A stretch of 64,000 nt of DNA from Pseudomonas sp. KU43P (GTDB taxonomy: Bacteria; Pseudomonadota; Gammaproteobacteria; Pseudomonadales; Pseudomonadaceae). A model generated the notes under the pieces. That model made no database searches, was not told where the DNA came from, and was given only the letters and a program-made list of their open reading frames with translations. A program made the translations under genes and the position numbers. Of this stretch, positions 47,245 through 59,189 are shown piece after piece (the first letter of the stretch is position 1; each line of letters begins with the position of its first letter). The DNA lies in assembly GCF_033095865.1 (NCBI RefSeq), contig NZ_AP019365.1:502001-566000 (forward strand), written 5' to 3'.

Positions 47245-47959
47245 GCACGCCATTCAGGCGCGGGTAGGGGATCTTGAGTTCCACGTGGCCCATGGAGTAG
47301 GGCGCGATGGTGTAGACCTCATACTTGACCACTACCGCGCCGTAGGTCAGCGCGATGTGCGGGGACTTCTGGAACGGCCAGGTCTTCACGAACTGGGCGT
47401 CCTTGTCCATGCCGACGCTGATCAGCCAGGCGCGGTGCGATTCCTCAACGGTCTTCCAGAAGGTGTCTTCCTGGCCCGGCACCAGCATGTCCTGCAGGGT
47501 CAGCACCTTGTCCTGCTTGCGCGAGTAGTTGATGAAACCGCGCCCGGGCATGCCGTGGGCGCCGCCGCTGTCGAGGTAGCTGGACAGCTCGATGATCACC
47601 AGCCCGTCATGCTGTTCACGTACCTTGGCCTGCAGGTAGCTGCTGTTGCGCTTGTCGGCGCTGGCCAGGTACTGCTGCTCGTAGGCCTGCAAGGTGCTTG
47701 GCGCGGTGCCGTGCTGGTTGTCTTCGGTGAGCTGCAGCAGGCGCTTCTCGACGATGGCGTCGAGTTTCGGCAGGTCCGGGAAGTGAATGGTGTCGATGTT
47801 CACCAATGGGCAGTCACTGGCGCTGCAACCGGGTTTGACGTGCTCCCACGCGTCGCGCTTGACCTCGAGCGGTGCACGGTAGTTGGGCGTGAACAGGCTC
47901 TGGCAGGCCCCCAGGGCCAAGGCCAGCACCGCCACGGAAGTCAGTTTGACAAGTGTCAT
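47213..47959 (-). CDS. RsiV/DUF3298-like lipoprotein
   Basis: A 248-residue envelope lipoprotein. The N-terminal signal ends in the lipobox LGAC (Cys19 in VLALALGACQS). The C-terminal half contains SSYLDSGGAHGMPGRGFINYSRKQ and VVVKYEVYTIAPYSMGHVELKIPY, characteristic of the RsiV-like DUF3298 domain. The function is unknown; lysozyme binding is known only for the Bacillus RsiV protein and should not be assumed. The start ATG at 47959 (MTLVKLTSVAVLALALGACQ) is clear. It is convergent with cytX (32-bp overlap) and divergent from nudF. Confidence 0.85.
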   Translation of the reverse strand: MTLVKLTSVAVLALALGACQSLFTPNYRAPLEVKRDAWEHVKPGCSASDCPLVNIDTIHFPDLPKLDAIVEKRLLQLTEDNQHGTAPSTLQAYEQQYLASADKRNSSYLQAKVREQHDGLVIIELSSYLDSGGAHGMPGRGFINYSRKQDKVLTLQDMLVPGQEDTFWKTVEESHRAWLISVGMDKDAQFVKTWPFQKSPHIALTYGAVVVKYEVYTIAPYSMGHVELKIPYPRLNGVLKPELFPGRG

Positions 47960-48144
47960 GATGATCCTTGCAGAACAGTGAAAAGTCGGCCTTTGACCGT
48001 CTGCGCGGCCTTCAGTTCGCCACTAAGCTAACAGAGAGAAGGCCCGCTGTCCCGACTGGGCGAACGGTTGCCGGAAAGGGATGAAACCGGCAGGCGTGCA
48101 GAGTAGGATGGCGCGATGCGGTATTCGAGGTAATGAGGATTTCC

Positions 48145-48762
48145 ATGTCAGACGCGTTGAATTCAGTGCCTAAGGGCTTCGAGATCATCGAACGGGCCAA
48201 TTGCTTCCAGGGCTTCTACAAGCTCGACAAGCTGCGCCTGCGCCACGAGCTGTTCGCCGGCGGCATGGGGCGTGAGATCAGCCGTGAGCTGTTCGTGCGG
48301 CACGACGCCGTATGTGTGTTGCCCTATGATCCCCAGCGCGATGAGGTGGTGCTGATCGAGCAGTTTCGCGTCGGTGCCCTGGACAAGATCGGCAACCCTT
48401 GGTTGATCGAGATGGTTGCCGGGCTGATCGACAAGGACGAGCAACCGGAAGAAGTGGCTCACCGCGAAGCCGAGGAAGAAGCCGGCCTTGCCTTCAGCGC
48501 CCTGTGGCCGATGACCCGCTACTTCCCCTCGCCGGGCGGCAGCGATGAATATGTGCACCTGTTCCTCGGGCGCTGCGTCAGCGAAGGCGCCGGAGGCTTG
48601 CATGGCCTGGAGGAAGAGGGCGAGGACATCCGGGTACGTGTGTGGTCCTTTGAAGATGCACTGCAAGCCGTGCGTGACGGGCGCATCTGCAACGCGGCGA
48701 CCATCATCGGGTTGCAGTGGTTGGCCCTGAACCGCGAAGAAGTACGAGGTATGTGGAAGTGA
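48145..48762 (+). CDS. nudF: ADP-ribose pyrophosphatase (Nudix hydrolase)
   Basis: A 205-residue Nudix enzyme that hydrolyses ADP-ribose. The Nudix box spans residues 93-115 (GLIDKDEQPEEVAHREAEEE, then AGL), with the catalytic REAEEEAG residues intact. It is followed at YFPSPGGSDEYVHLFLGR by the ADP-ribose pyrophosphatase-specific proline. The start ATG at 48145 lies after AGGA, while ATG at 48133 is the weaker option. Its length is that of the E. coli enzyme (about 205-210). The next gene begins inside its stop codon (four-base overlap). Confidence 0.93.
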   Translation: MSDALNSVPKGFEIIERANCFQGFYKLDKLRLRHELFAGGMGREISRELFVRHDAVCVLPYDPQRDEVVLIEQFRVGALDKIGNPWLIEMVAGLIDKDEQPEEVAHREAEEEAGLAFSALWPMTRYFPSPGGSDEYVHLFLGRCVSEGAGGLHGLEEEGEDIRVRVWSFEDALQAVRDGRICNAATIIGLQWLALNREEVRGMWK

Positions 48763-49205
48763 ACCTGTTGCGTGAGCGTTATCGGGTCGACCTGGCCGGG
48801 CTGCAAGCAGCCTGTGAGGCCAACTATGCCCGGCTCATGCGCCTGCTGCCCGACATGCGTACCACCCAGAGCTCGCGGCGCATCGGCATGACCCAGGGCG
48901 ACCAGATGCTCGGCGTGCTGGTGCTCGATGTGTTGCTGGCCTGCCCGTACACCACCACCTTGCGGGTTCGCCAGGAGCACAGCCTGCCTTGGCTGCCTGT
49001 GCCGCACCTGGAGGTGCAGGTATACCACGATGCACGCATGGCCGAAGTGGTCAGCGCCGAACATACCCGGCGCCTTCGCAGCATCTACCCATACCCCAAC
49101 GAAGCGATGCACCAGCCGGACGAGAAAGCCCAGCTCAACCTGTTCCTGGGTGAATGGCTAAGCCACTGCCTGGCTTGCGGCCATGAACTGGCAAGTGTGC
49201 GCTGA
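48759..49205 (+). CDS. DUF1249-family protein
   Basis: A 148-residue protein. GTG at 48759 overlaps the nudF stop by four bases; GTG at 48753 is a second choice. It has RERYRVDLAGLQAACEANYARL at the N-terminus and an RMAEVVSAEHTRRLRSIYPYPN middle, typical of the DUF1249 family found beside nudF and cpdA in gamma-proteobacteria. It has no signal peptide or membrane segment. The function is unknown, though conserved linkage suggests a role shared with the nucleotide hydrolase neighbours. Confidence 0.88.
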   Translation: MNLLRERYRVDLAGLQAACEANYARLMRLLPDMRTTQSSRRIGMTQGDQMLGVLVLDVLLACPYTTTLRVRQEHSLPWLPVPHLEVQVYHDARMAEVVSAEHTRRLRSIYPYPNEAMHQPDEKAQLNLFLGEWLSHCLACGHELASVR

Positions 49206-49290
49206 AATGTGACGCCGGTCGGCTTCTACTGTTTGCTCGGCACGGCCGCAGCGCCATAATTCCCGCTGAATCCGTTCGAGGAGACGGCCG

Positions 49291-50094
49291 TTGCCGCACC
49301 CAGACCTTTCCCCGGCACCCGTGCATGTGGTGCAACTCACAGACGCCCATCTGTTCGCCGATCCGGCGGGCACGTTGCTGGGCCTGAACACCCGCGACAG
49401 CCTGCGTCACGTGATCGAACAGGTGCGGCGCGAGCAGCCGCAGATCGACCTGCTGCTGTGCACGGGTGATCTGTCCCAGGACGCCAGTGTCGCTTCTTAT
49501 GAGGCTTTCCATGAATTGACTGCTGGGCTGGGAGCGACTGCACGCTGGCTGCCAGGCAACCATGATGAAGCGCGGGTGATGGCCGAAGTGGCACCGCGAC
49601 TGGTGCAGGCGGTGACCGATGTGGGCGCCTGGCGCGTGGTGATGCTCAACACCGCGGTGTTGGGGGCTACCCATGGACTGCTTGAGCAGGACCAGTTGGC
49701 AGTGCTGGACGAGGCCTTGGCATCGTCGGGCGAGCGGCATTGCCTGGTGTGTTGCCACCACCAGCCGGTGGACATCGGCTGTGCCTGGATTGCCCCGATC
49801 GGCTTGCGCAATGCCGATGAACTGATGCTACGGTTGGCGGGCTATCCACAGGTGAAAGCCTTGCTGTGGGGGCATATTCATCAGCCATGGGATGAAGTGC
49901 GTGATGGCGTGCGCCTGCTGGCCACGCCGTCTACCTGCATCCAGTTCGCCGCCCGCAGCGAAGACTTCAAGGTCAGCGAGGAACAGCCAGGGTATCGCTG
50001 GCTGCGACTGCATGCCGATGGGCGGCTGGAAACTGGGGTGGAGCGGGCCAGGGACTTCGAGGTCAGGCTCGACTTCGACAGCCCTGGGTATTGA
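49291..50094 (+). CDS. cpdA: 3',5'-cyclic-AMP phosphodiesterase CpdA
   Basis: A 267-residue metallophosphoesterase that breaks down cAMP and so sets the level of cAMP/Vfr-type signalling. All family blocks are present: VVQLTDAHLF (D-x-H), LLCTGDLSQD (GD), WLPGNHDE (GNHD/E), VCCHHQPVDIG and LLWGHIHQP (GHxH). The start is probably TTG at 49291, with GAGGAGAC just upstream; no ATG lies near. The P. aeruginosa CpdA occupies the equivalent place in the run. The length fits. Confidence 0.93.
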   Translation: MPHPDLSPAPVHVVQLTDAHLFADPAGTLLGLNTRDSLRHVIEQVRREQPQIDLLLCTGDLSQDASVASYEAFHELTAGLGATARWLPGNHDEARVMAEVAPRLVQAVTDVGAWRVVMLNTAVLGATHGLLEQDQLAVLDEALASSGERHCLVCCHHQPVDIGCAWIAPIGLRNADELMLRLAGYPQVKALLWGHIHQPWDEVRDGVRLLATPSTCIQFAARSEDFKVSEEQPGYRWLRLHADGRLETGVERARDFEVRLDFDSPGY

Positions 50095-50100
50095 GTTAAT

Positions 50101-50195
50101 GGGGCTGCTGTGCAGCCCATCGCCGGCAAGCCGGCTCCCACGATGGGGAGTCGCTGCCCATGCTCTGTGGGGGCCGGCTTGCTGGCGATGGGGCC
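50101..50195. repeat. Hairpin and paired REP elements between cpdA and yqiA
   Basis: A small hairpin GGGCTGC (50102-50108) with GCAGCCC (50112-50118) is followed by REP arms 50115-50142 and 50164-50195. The right arm is diverged (GGGGGCCGGCTTGCTGGCGA). Confidence 0.8.
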
Positions 50196-50307
50196 GGCGA
50201 AATTGTTGCGAAAAACCAGGCGCGGCGCCAAAACCCGGCGAACACGCTACACTGCGCATCCCTGCGCCCGCACCCTCGGGCGCGAAGCCGAAGATTCCGG
50301 GGGCAGC

Positions 50308-50916
50308 ATGTCGGGTTCCATCCTCTATATCCATGGCTTCAACAGCTCACCGTTGTCCACCAAGGCGCGCCAGCTCGAAGCAGTAATGCAGCAGCTTGGG
50401 CTGGCGGACCAATTGCGCCTCCCCGCCTTGCACCACCACCCGCGCCAGGCTATCGCGCAACTCGAGGCCGCCATCGCCGAGCTGGGCGCGCCCCTGCTGG
50501 TCGGCAGTTCGCTCGGCGGCTACTATGCCACCCACCTGGCCGAGCGCCATGGCTTGAAGGCGCTGCTGGTCAACCCGGCGGTCAACCCGCACAAGCGCTT
50601 CGACGGCTACCTGGGCAGCCAGCGCAATCACTACACCGGTGAAACCTGGCAACTGACCCACGACCATGTCGAGGCGTTGGCCGAACTGGAAGTGCCGGCC
50701 CCCGAAGACCCCAGCCGCTATCAAGTGTGGTTGCAGACCGCCGATGAAACCCTGGACTATCGCGACGCCGAACGTTATTACCGAGCCTGTGCCCTGCGTA
50801 TTCAGGCCGGTGGCGACCACAGCTACCAAGGTTTTGCCGCGCAGTTGCCAGCCTTGCTGGCGTTCGCCGGGATTGCCCGGCAGCAGTACGCGGCACTCGA
50901 TTTTTCTGTATTTTGA
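50308..50916 (+). CDS. yqiA: YqiA-type esterase
   Basis: A 202-residue alpha/beta hydrolase of the YqiA family. It opens MSGSILYIHGFNSSPLS (oxyanion HGF region). The nucleophile is Ser68 in VGSSLGGYYA, and the triad Asp is probably in QTADETLDY and the His in GGDHSYQ. ATG at 50308 follows a GGGGGC ribosome site. The E. coli homologue hydrolyses short acyl esters; the natural substrate is unknown. It is next to cpdA and parE, as in many gamma-proteobacteria. Confidence 0.9.
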   Translation: MSGSILYIHGFNSSPLSTKARQLEAVMQQLGLADQLRLPALHHHPRQAIAQLEAAIAELGAPLLVGSSLGGYYATHLAERHGLKALLVNPAVNPHKRFDGYLGSQRNHYTGETWQLTHDHVEALAELEVPAPEDPSRYQVWLQTADETLDYRDAERYYRACALRIQAGGDHSYQGFAAQLPALLAFAGIARQQYAALDFSVF

Positions 50917-50951
50917 TTTTTTCGCATTCACCAGACTGACGACGAGAACCC

Positions 50952-52856
50952 ATGGCCAATCCCAGCGCTAGCGCCTATAACGCAGACGCCATCGAAGTCC
51001 TCTCGGGCCTTGACCCGGTCCGCAAGCGGCCGGGCATGTACACCGATACCAGCCGGCCGAACCACCTCGCCCAGGAAGTCATCGACAACAGCGTCGACGA
51101 AGCCCTGGCCGGCCACGCCCGTTCGGTCCAGGTCATCCTGCATGCCGACCATTCGCTGGAAGTCAGCGACGATGGCCGCGGCATGCCTGTGGATATCCAC
51201 CCCGAAGAGGGCGTATCGGGGGTCGAGCTGATCCTCACCAAGCTGCACGCCGGTGGCAAGTTCTCAAACAAGAACTACCAATTCTCCGGCGGCCTGCACG
51301 GTGTAGGTATCTCGGTGGTCAACGCCCTGTCGACCCAGGTGCGCGTGCGCGTCAAGCGCGACGGCAACGAATACCAGATGACCTTCGCCGATGGCTTCAA
51401 GGCCAGCGAGCTGGAAGTGGTCGGCACGGTCGGCAAGCGCAACACCGGTACCAGCGTGTACTTCAGCCCGGACCCCAAGTATTTCGATTCGCCGAAATTC
51501 TCCATCAGCCGCCTCAAGCACGTGCTCAAGGCCAAGGCCGTCCTGTGTCCGGGCCTGCTGGTGAGTTTCGAGGACAAGGCCAGCGGCGAGAAGGTCGAGT
51601 GGCACTACGAAGATGGCCTGCGCTCCTACCTGGTCGATTCGGTCAGCGAGTTCCTGCGCCTGCCTGACGAGCCGTTCTGCGGCAGCCTGGCCGGTAACAA
51701 GGAGGCCGTGGACTGGGCCTTGCTGTGGCTGCCTGAGGGTGGCGACAGTGTTCAGGAAAGCTACGTCAACCTGATCCCCACGGCCCAGGGGGGAACGCAC
51801 GTCAACGGCCTGCGCCAGGGCCTGCTGGACGCCATGCGCGAGTTCTGCGAGTTCCGCAACCTGCTGCCGCGTGGTGTGAAGCTGGCGCCGGAAGACGTCT
51901 GGGAGCGCATTACCTTCGTCCTCTCGATGAAGATGCAGGAGCCGCAGTTCTCCGGGCAGACCAAGGAACGCCTGTCGTCCCGCGAAGCTGCGGCCTTCGT
52001 TTCGGGCGTGGTCAAGGACGCCTTCAGCCTGTGGCTCAATGCGCACCCTGAAGTGGGCATGCAGTTGGCGGAATTGGCCATCAGCAACGCCGGCCGTCGC
52101 CTGAAGGCGAGCAAGAAGGTCGAGCGCAAGCGCATTACCCAGGGCCCGGCACTGCCAGGCAAGCTGGCCGACTGCGCCGGACAGGACCCCATGCGTGCCG
52201 AGCTGTTCCTGGTCGAGGGTGACTCCGCCGGTGGTTCGGCCAAACAGGCGCGTGACAAGGAATTCCAGGCGATCCTGCCGCTGCGCGGCAAGATCCTCAA
52301 CACCTGGGAAGTAGACGGCGGCGAAGTGCTGGCCAGCCAGGAGGTGCACAACATCGCCGTGGCCATCGGTGTCGACCCCGGCGCCGCCGACCTGTCGCAG
52401 TTGCGCTACGGCAAGATCTGCATCCTCGCCGACGCCGACTCCGATGGCCTGCACATCGCCACCCTGCTGTGCGCGCTCTTCGTCCAGCATTTCCGCCCGC
52501 TGGTGGAGGCCGGTCACGTGTATGTCGCCATGCCGCCGCTGTACCGGATCGACCTGGGCAAGGAAATCTACTACGCCCTCGACGAAGCCGAGCGTGATGG
52601 CATCCTCGACCGGCTGGTGGCCGAGAAAAAGCGCGGCAAGCCACAGGTCACCCGATTCAAGGGGCTGGGCGAGATGAACCCACCGCAGCTGCGCGAAACC
52701 ACCATGGATCCGAACACCCGGCGCCTGGTCCAGCTGACCCTGGACGACCTGCAGGGCACCACCGAGATCATGGACATGCTGCTGGCCAAGAAGCGCGCCG
52801 GCGACCGCAAGAGCTGGCTGGAGACCAAAGGCAACCTGGCCGAGGTCTTGGTTTGA
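50952..52856 (+). CDS. parE: Topoisomerase IV subunit B ParE
   Basis: A 634-residue GHKL ATPase subunit of topoisomerase IV, which decatenates daughter chromosomes. The N-terminal ATP-binding motif has LAQEVIDNSVDEALAGHA and VSDDGRGMPVDIHPE. The TOPRIM motif is LVEGDSAGGSAKQARDKEFQ, and the magnesium DxD is ICILADADSDGLHIA. The C-terminus has RFKGLGEMNPPQLRETTMDP. ATG at 50952. The next gene starts within its stop codon (TTG at 52853, overlap of four bases). Confidence 0.97.
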   Translation: MANPSASAYNADAIEVLSGLDPVRKRPGMYTDTSRPNHLAQEVIDNSVDEALAGHARSVQVILHADHSLEVSDDGRGMPVDIHPEEGVSGVELILTKLHAGGKFSNKNYQFSGGLHGVGISVVNALSTQVRVRVKRDGNEYQMTFADGFKASELEVVGTVGKRNTGTSVYFSPDPKYFDSPKFSISRLKHVLKAKAVLCPGLLVSFEDKASGEKVEWHYEDGLRSYLVDSVSEFLRLPDEPFCGSLAGNKEAVDWALLWLPEGGDSVQESYVNLIPTAQGGTHVNGLRQGLLDAMREFCEFRNLLPRGVKLAPEDVWERITFVLSMKMQEPQFSGQTKERLSSREAAAFVSGVVKDAFSLWLNAHPEVGMQLAELAISNAGRRLKASKKVERKRITQGPALPGKLADCAGQDPMRAELFLVEGDSAGGSAKQARDKEFQAILPLRGKILNTWEVDGGEVLASQEVHNIAVAIGVDPGAADLSQLRYGKICILADADSDGLHIATLLCALFVQHFRPLVEAGHVYVAMPPLYRIDLGKEIYYALDEAERDGILDRLVAEKKRGKPQVTRFKGLGEMNPPQLRETTMDPNTRRLVQLTLDDLQGTTEIMDMLLAKKRAGDRKSWLETKGNLAEVLV

Positions 52857-53835
52857 TTCGTCTGCTGGTCGCAGTGCTGTTGAGCCTTGTTGCCCTGCCG
52901 AGCCTGGCAGGCAACTGGCCGGAGCTGAAGCTGGTAGCCGAGCACCCCATCGACGGCATGCGCGGCGGCAACCTTTCCGGGTTGGCCGTTTGCCGTGGTG
53001 CGCTGTGGGGTGTTTCCGATCGCGACGACGACCGCATCTACCGTTTCGATCAGCAGAACGCGGTGTGGCGGGCCCAGCCTCTGACGTTCACTCCGCCGCC
53101 GGTACCGGAGAGCGGCTTGCCCTGGGGCCTGAAAACGCGCAACTGGGCCGCGTCGTACATTCGCGGTGGTGAACTGGATTATGAAGGCATTGCCTGCGAT
53201 CAGGCCGATAACCTCTACCTGGTCAGTGAAGCCCACGCGGCGGTGCTGCAATTGCCGCTCGAAGGCGAGCCCGACTGGCTGAAGATCGACCCGGCGATGA
53301 TTCGCCAGGCCCGAGCCAGTGGCATGCTGCTTCACTTCAACGCGTTGTTCGAAGGCCTGGCGATCAACCCGGCCGGCGACCGCCTTTGGCTGGCAGCCGA
53401 GCGTGAGCGTCGTGGCCTGGTGGCGATCGAGCGCCAGCAGTCGGTGTGGACCTGCGGAGCTACCTGCGTACTGCTGAGCGAGGCCGGGGTGGAAATGCAG
53501 CCGCCGCAGATGCCCAACGCCCGTGCGCTGGCGCGGGACTTCGCCGACCTGGCCTGGTTCGAGGGCAAGCTGTTCACCCTTGAGCGCAATGCCTATCGCA
53601 TTTGCCGGCGGGATGCCGACAGTGGCAAGGTCGAGCGCTGCTGGTCGTTCGCTGCCGATACCTTGGTGCCGGAGCGACTCTACGACCAGCCTTTCGGCCT
53701 GGCCGAAGCGCTGGTGATCGATGCCAAGGGCGCGTGGATCGGTATCGACAACAACAATGGCGACCGTGCCGATGGCGAAAGCCGGCCAGTCGTCTGGCGC
53801 TTCGATGCCCCTCAGGGTGGCTGGAGCGCCAAGCC

Positions 53836-53839
<4 letters not shown>
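52853..53839 (+). CDS. Secreted esterase-like/phytase-like protein
   Basis: A 328-residue protein with an N-terminal signal peptide (MIRLLVAVLLSLVALPSLAG). It belongs to the esterase-like-activity-of-phytase family, a beta-propeller type fold. Its segments include MRGGNLSGLAVCRGALWGVSDRDDD, ELDYEGIACDQADNLYLVSE and FEGLAINPAGDRLWLAAER, repeated blades with Asp-rich loops that may bind calcium. The start TTG overlaps the parE stop and the gene's own stop overlaps the next ATG, both by four bases, so the four genes from parE to parC look like one operon. The substrate is unknown. Confidence 0.85.
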
Positions 53840-56623
<2,784 letters not shown>

Positions 56624-56636
56624 CCCGATGAATGGT

Positions 56637-56665
56637 CTGGAACGGCATTTTCAGCGCCGTTCCAG
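56637..56665 (+). terminator. Hairpin after parC
   Basis: A perfect 10-bp stem CTGGAACGGC/GCCGTTCCAG with a 9-base loop, 14 bp after the parC stop. No T-run follows, so it may be a weak terminator or a 3'-end stabiliser. Confidence 0.5.
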
Positions 56666-56798
56666 GCGGAAATGCTGGAGTCGGACCGACATTTCGCGGA
56701 TGATAGTGCACCTTGTGGTGCCGGCGTGGCCGTGTGCCCGAATGAACGAATATCAGTATCACTGCGGTTTGCCGGGGGCGACCGCTTGGATGGGATGA

Positions 56799-57509
56799 AT
56801 GAGATTTCTGCGCCTTCCATTTGCGCTGTTGATGACGGGCTTGCTGGGGCTGAGCGGATGCAGCATGCATCAGCCGGTTGCCTTGTATCAGCTCGACAGC
56901 GGTGATCCTGGCCAGCCTTCGCAAAGTGCGGGCATGGCCGTGGTGCTCGGCCCGGTGTCGGTCGCCGATTACCTGCAACGCGAAACATTCCTGCAGCGCC
57001 AGGCCGATGGAAGCCTGAGTTCGGCGACCGACGGTCGTTGGGCTGGCAGCCTGTCGGCAGACATCGACCAACTGCTGGTCCGTCAGCTTGCCTGGCGCCT
57101 GGACAGCCAGCGTGTGGTCCTGGCACCTGCCAGCACCGGCTTCACGCCAGACGTGCAGGTGTTGCTGTCGATCACCCGTTTGGACTCGGGCAAGAACCAG
57201 CCGGCGATTCTTGATGCCCAATGGCGCGTGCTCGACCGCCGTGGCCATGTGCGTGACAACCGTATCGTTCACCTCGAGCAGCAGCACGAGGGTAGCGAGT
57301 CTTCGCAGGTACAGGCCCAGGGGCAATTGCTGCAGAAGCTGGCCGAACAGTTGAGCGTGGCGGTCAAGCCGCTGGCCAACCAGCCGGCGATAGCCGAGGA
57401 GACGCCGAAGAAGCCTGCGGCACCGGTGCAGGTTAAGAAGGAGCCGGAGAAGTCGAAGATTCCGATGGCTTCGCCGATCCGTACCGATATGGAAGTCTAT
57501 CGGTTCTGA
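56799..57509 (+). CDS. PqiC-like (ABC transport auxiliary) lipoprotein
   Basis: A 236-residue outer-membrane lipoprotein. The lipobox is LSGC (Cys21 in LLGLSGCSMHQ). The following domain (VVLGPVSVADYLQRETFLQR, then RWAGSLSADIDQLLVRQLAW) resembles PqiC/DUF330, which is normally a partner of MlaD/PqiB-type lipid transporters. No MCE or permease gene is adjacent here, so this is a stand-alone copy. The C-terminus is a Lys/Pro/Glu-rich linker (EETPKKPAAPVQVKKEPEK). The start ATG at 56799. Confidence 0.82.
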   Translation: MRFLRLPFALLMTGLLGLSGCSMHQPVALYQLDSGDPGQPSQSAGMAVVLGPVSVADYLQRETFLQRQADGSLSSATDGRWAGSLSADIDQLLVRQLAWRLDSQRVVLAPASTGFTPDVQVLLSITRLDSGKNQPAILDAQWRVLDRRGHVRDNRIVHLEQQHEGSESSQVQAQGQLLQKLAEQLSVAVKPLANQPAIAEETPKKPAAPVQVKKEPEKSKIPMASPIRTDMEVYRF

Positions 57510-57517
57510 TGGTTCTG

Positions 57518-57563
57518 CCAGATATGAAAAAGCCCGCACTTGTGCGGGCTTTTTCATATCTGG
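57518..57563. terminator. Bidirectional terminator with a perfect 22-bp stem
   Basis: Left arm 57518-57539 and right arm 57542-57563 are perfect complements with a 2-base TT centre. The core AAAAAGCCCGCAC/GTGCGGGCTTTTT provides T-runs in both directions. It sits between two convergent genes and should stop both. Confidence 0.92.
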
Positions 57564-57590
57564 GTATGACACATACCCATGTAGGCGCTA

Positions 57591-59054
57591 TCAGGCCCTG
57601 CGTTCGTGCATGCGCGCCAACTGCCGCTCCAGCATCGACGGATAAGGCTCCATCAACCGCTCAACACAGCAAGCGCCCTCAGGGCTGGCAATCGGTCGAA
57701 TGCGTGCACGTTGACGAATCAGCGCGTCATCGCTGATCGGCCGCTCCACCAATAGCAGGTTGCGGCTGTGCTGGGACAGCGCCAGGGCATCCTGGGCCTT
57801 TTCTTCCATCAGCAGGTCAACCTGCTCCAGCCCTTGCAGGTCATCGCCCAGGGTCAGCCCAAGCTGTAGCTGCAGGGTGATGCCACTGTCGGCGACCTCG
57901 ATTTGCAAGGCGTGGCCCAGGGCGCGCAGCAACTCACCACAGCAAATCGCGTTGGTCAGGTAATCCTCGCCACAGTCGCTGCTGTGGAAGAGCACCAGGG
58001 TGCTGCCGTCATTGAGCGTGAAGGTTTCGCCTTCGTACAGCGAGGCTGCCTGTTCCAGGCAGTCGCGGTAGCGCTCCAGCAGTTCGGTCAGGCGTGTGCG
58101 CGGCAGGCGGCGCAGTTGCTCCTGGGAGCCGAGCTGGACCGCGAGCACCGCGGTGTACTGCGGCTCGTCGGATTTGACCACGGCCTGCTTGGGTGCGGGC
58201 TCCTCATCCAGCAGCCCGGCGAAGGCCTCGTCGTCGTCCTCGTCAGCATCGACCAAGACCTTGGCCCGTGGCGCGGCTTTCGGCGCAGGTGCAGGCACGT
58301 CTGCGTGGAAGTCATCGAACTGCTCTTCGTCCTCTTCTTCCGGCTCGGGCTCAGGCGGTGGCGGCGGGGCCAGGCGAGCATGCAGCTGGCGCGCGATATC
58401 GCCGATCTCATCCTGGCGGTCGATGGCCGGGGTGTAGGGGTGTGGGTCGCGCAGCCACACACGCAGTTGCAACAGCGGCAGGGTGATGTGGCGGCCTTGG
58501 CGCAGGCTCAGGCTCAGCGCCAGGGCCAGCAGGATCGCGGCCAGGATGCCCATGCTCTGCAGGCTGATCAGCATCGGCTGCTGGAACTGGCTCATGTCCA
58601 GGCTGATGCGCAGCTGCCCGGCAGTCACGTCCTGGAAGGTGATCTTGGTCTGGTACAGGCCTTGCGCTTCACCCAGCAGGCTGTTGCGCGGGCGCTGGCC
58701 GGCTTCGGCGAGTATGCGATTGTCCACGCTGTAGATCGCCGCATGGGCCACCAGCGGGTTCTTCACCAGGTTGCCCAGCAACACATTGAGGCTGAGGATG
58801 TCGTTGGACACCAGCAGCTCGGTCGCCGAGGTGGCGGTCTGGGTAGTCAGGCTCTGGCCAAGGGCGTCGGCCTGTTCGTGCATGGCCTGCTTGAACTGCA
58901 GGCCCATCACACAGGCATAGATCACCAGCGCCAGCGCCACCAGGAAAATGTTGGTGCTGGCGATGCGCAGTGCCAGTGGAACGCGACGTTGGCGCAGGGC
59001 ACGGAAGATCATGAGGAAGAAGTTATCTGGTTTGACGGGCGTGGGCCGGTTCAC
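57591..59054 (-). CDS. Unknown inner-membrane protein with a long acidic linker (AhpA/YtjB-like sensor topology)
   Basis: A 487-residue protein. It has two membrane helices (residues about 27-50 and 165-190) flanking a periplasmic loop of about 115 residues, the layout of a sensor. After helix 2 comes a HAMP-like stretch (LRVWLRDPHPYTPAIDRQDE), then a proline/acidic linker (APPPPPEPEPEEEDEEQF) of about 90 residues. The C-terminal soluble domain (VLAVQLGSQEQLRRLPRTRL) looks like a degenerate nucleotidyl-cyclase fold but lacks a GGDEF or EAL motif. No catalytic signature was found, so the role is unknown. It is divergent from serB. Confidence 0.72.
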   Translation of the reverse strand: MNRPTPVKPDNFFLMIFRALRQRRVPLALRIASTNIFLVALALVIYACVMGLQFKQAMHEQADALGQSLTTQTATSATELLVSNDILSLNVLLGNLVKNPLVAHAAIYSVDNRILAEAGQRPRNSLLGEAQGLYQTKITFQDVTAGQLRISLDMSQFQQPMLISLQSMGILAAILLALALSLSLRQGRHITLPLLQLRVWLRDPHPYTPAIDRQDEIGDIARQLHARLAPPPPPEPEPEEEDEEQFDDFHADVPAPAPKAAPRAKVLVDADEDDDEAFAGLLDEEPAPKQAVVKSDEPQYTAVLAVQLGSQEQLRRLPRTRLTELLERYRDCLEQAASLYEGETFTLNDGSTLVLFHSSDCGEDYLTNAICCGELLRALGHALQIEVADSGITLQLQLGLTLGDDLQGLEQVDLLMEEKAQDALALSQHSRNLLLVERPISDDALIRQRARIRPIASPEGACCVERLMEPYPSMLERQLARMHERRA

Positions 59055-59189
59055 AGAGCGCGGCTCTTAATGGCAGAAAAGTGTTGCGCAGTATAGCGAC
59101 CCGTGTTTTGTCGGCAAAGTATCGTTGGCGCCCGATGGTCATGGAAAATCGGTAGAATGCGCATTTTTCATCGAAGTCGGAGCCAGGTT

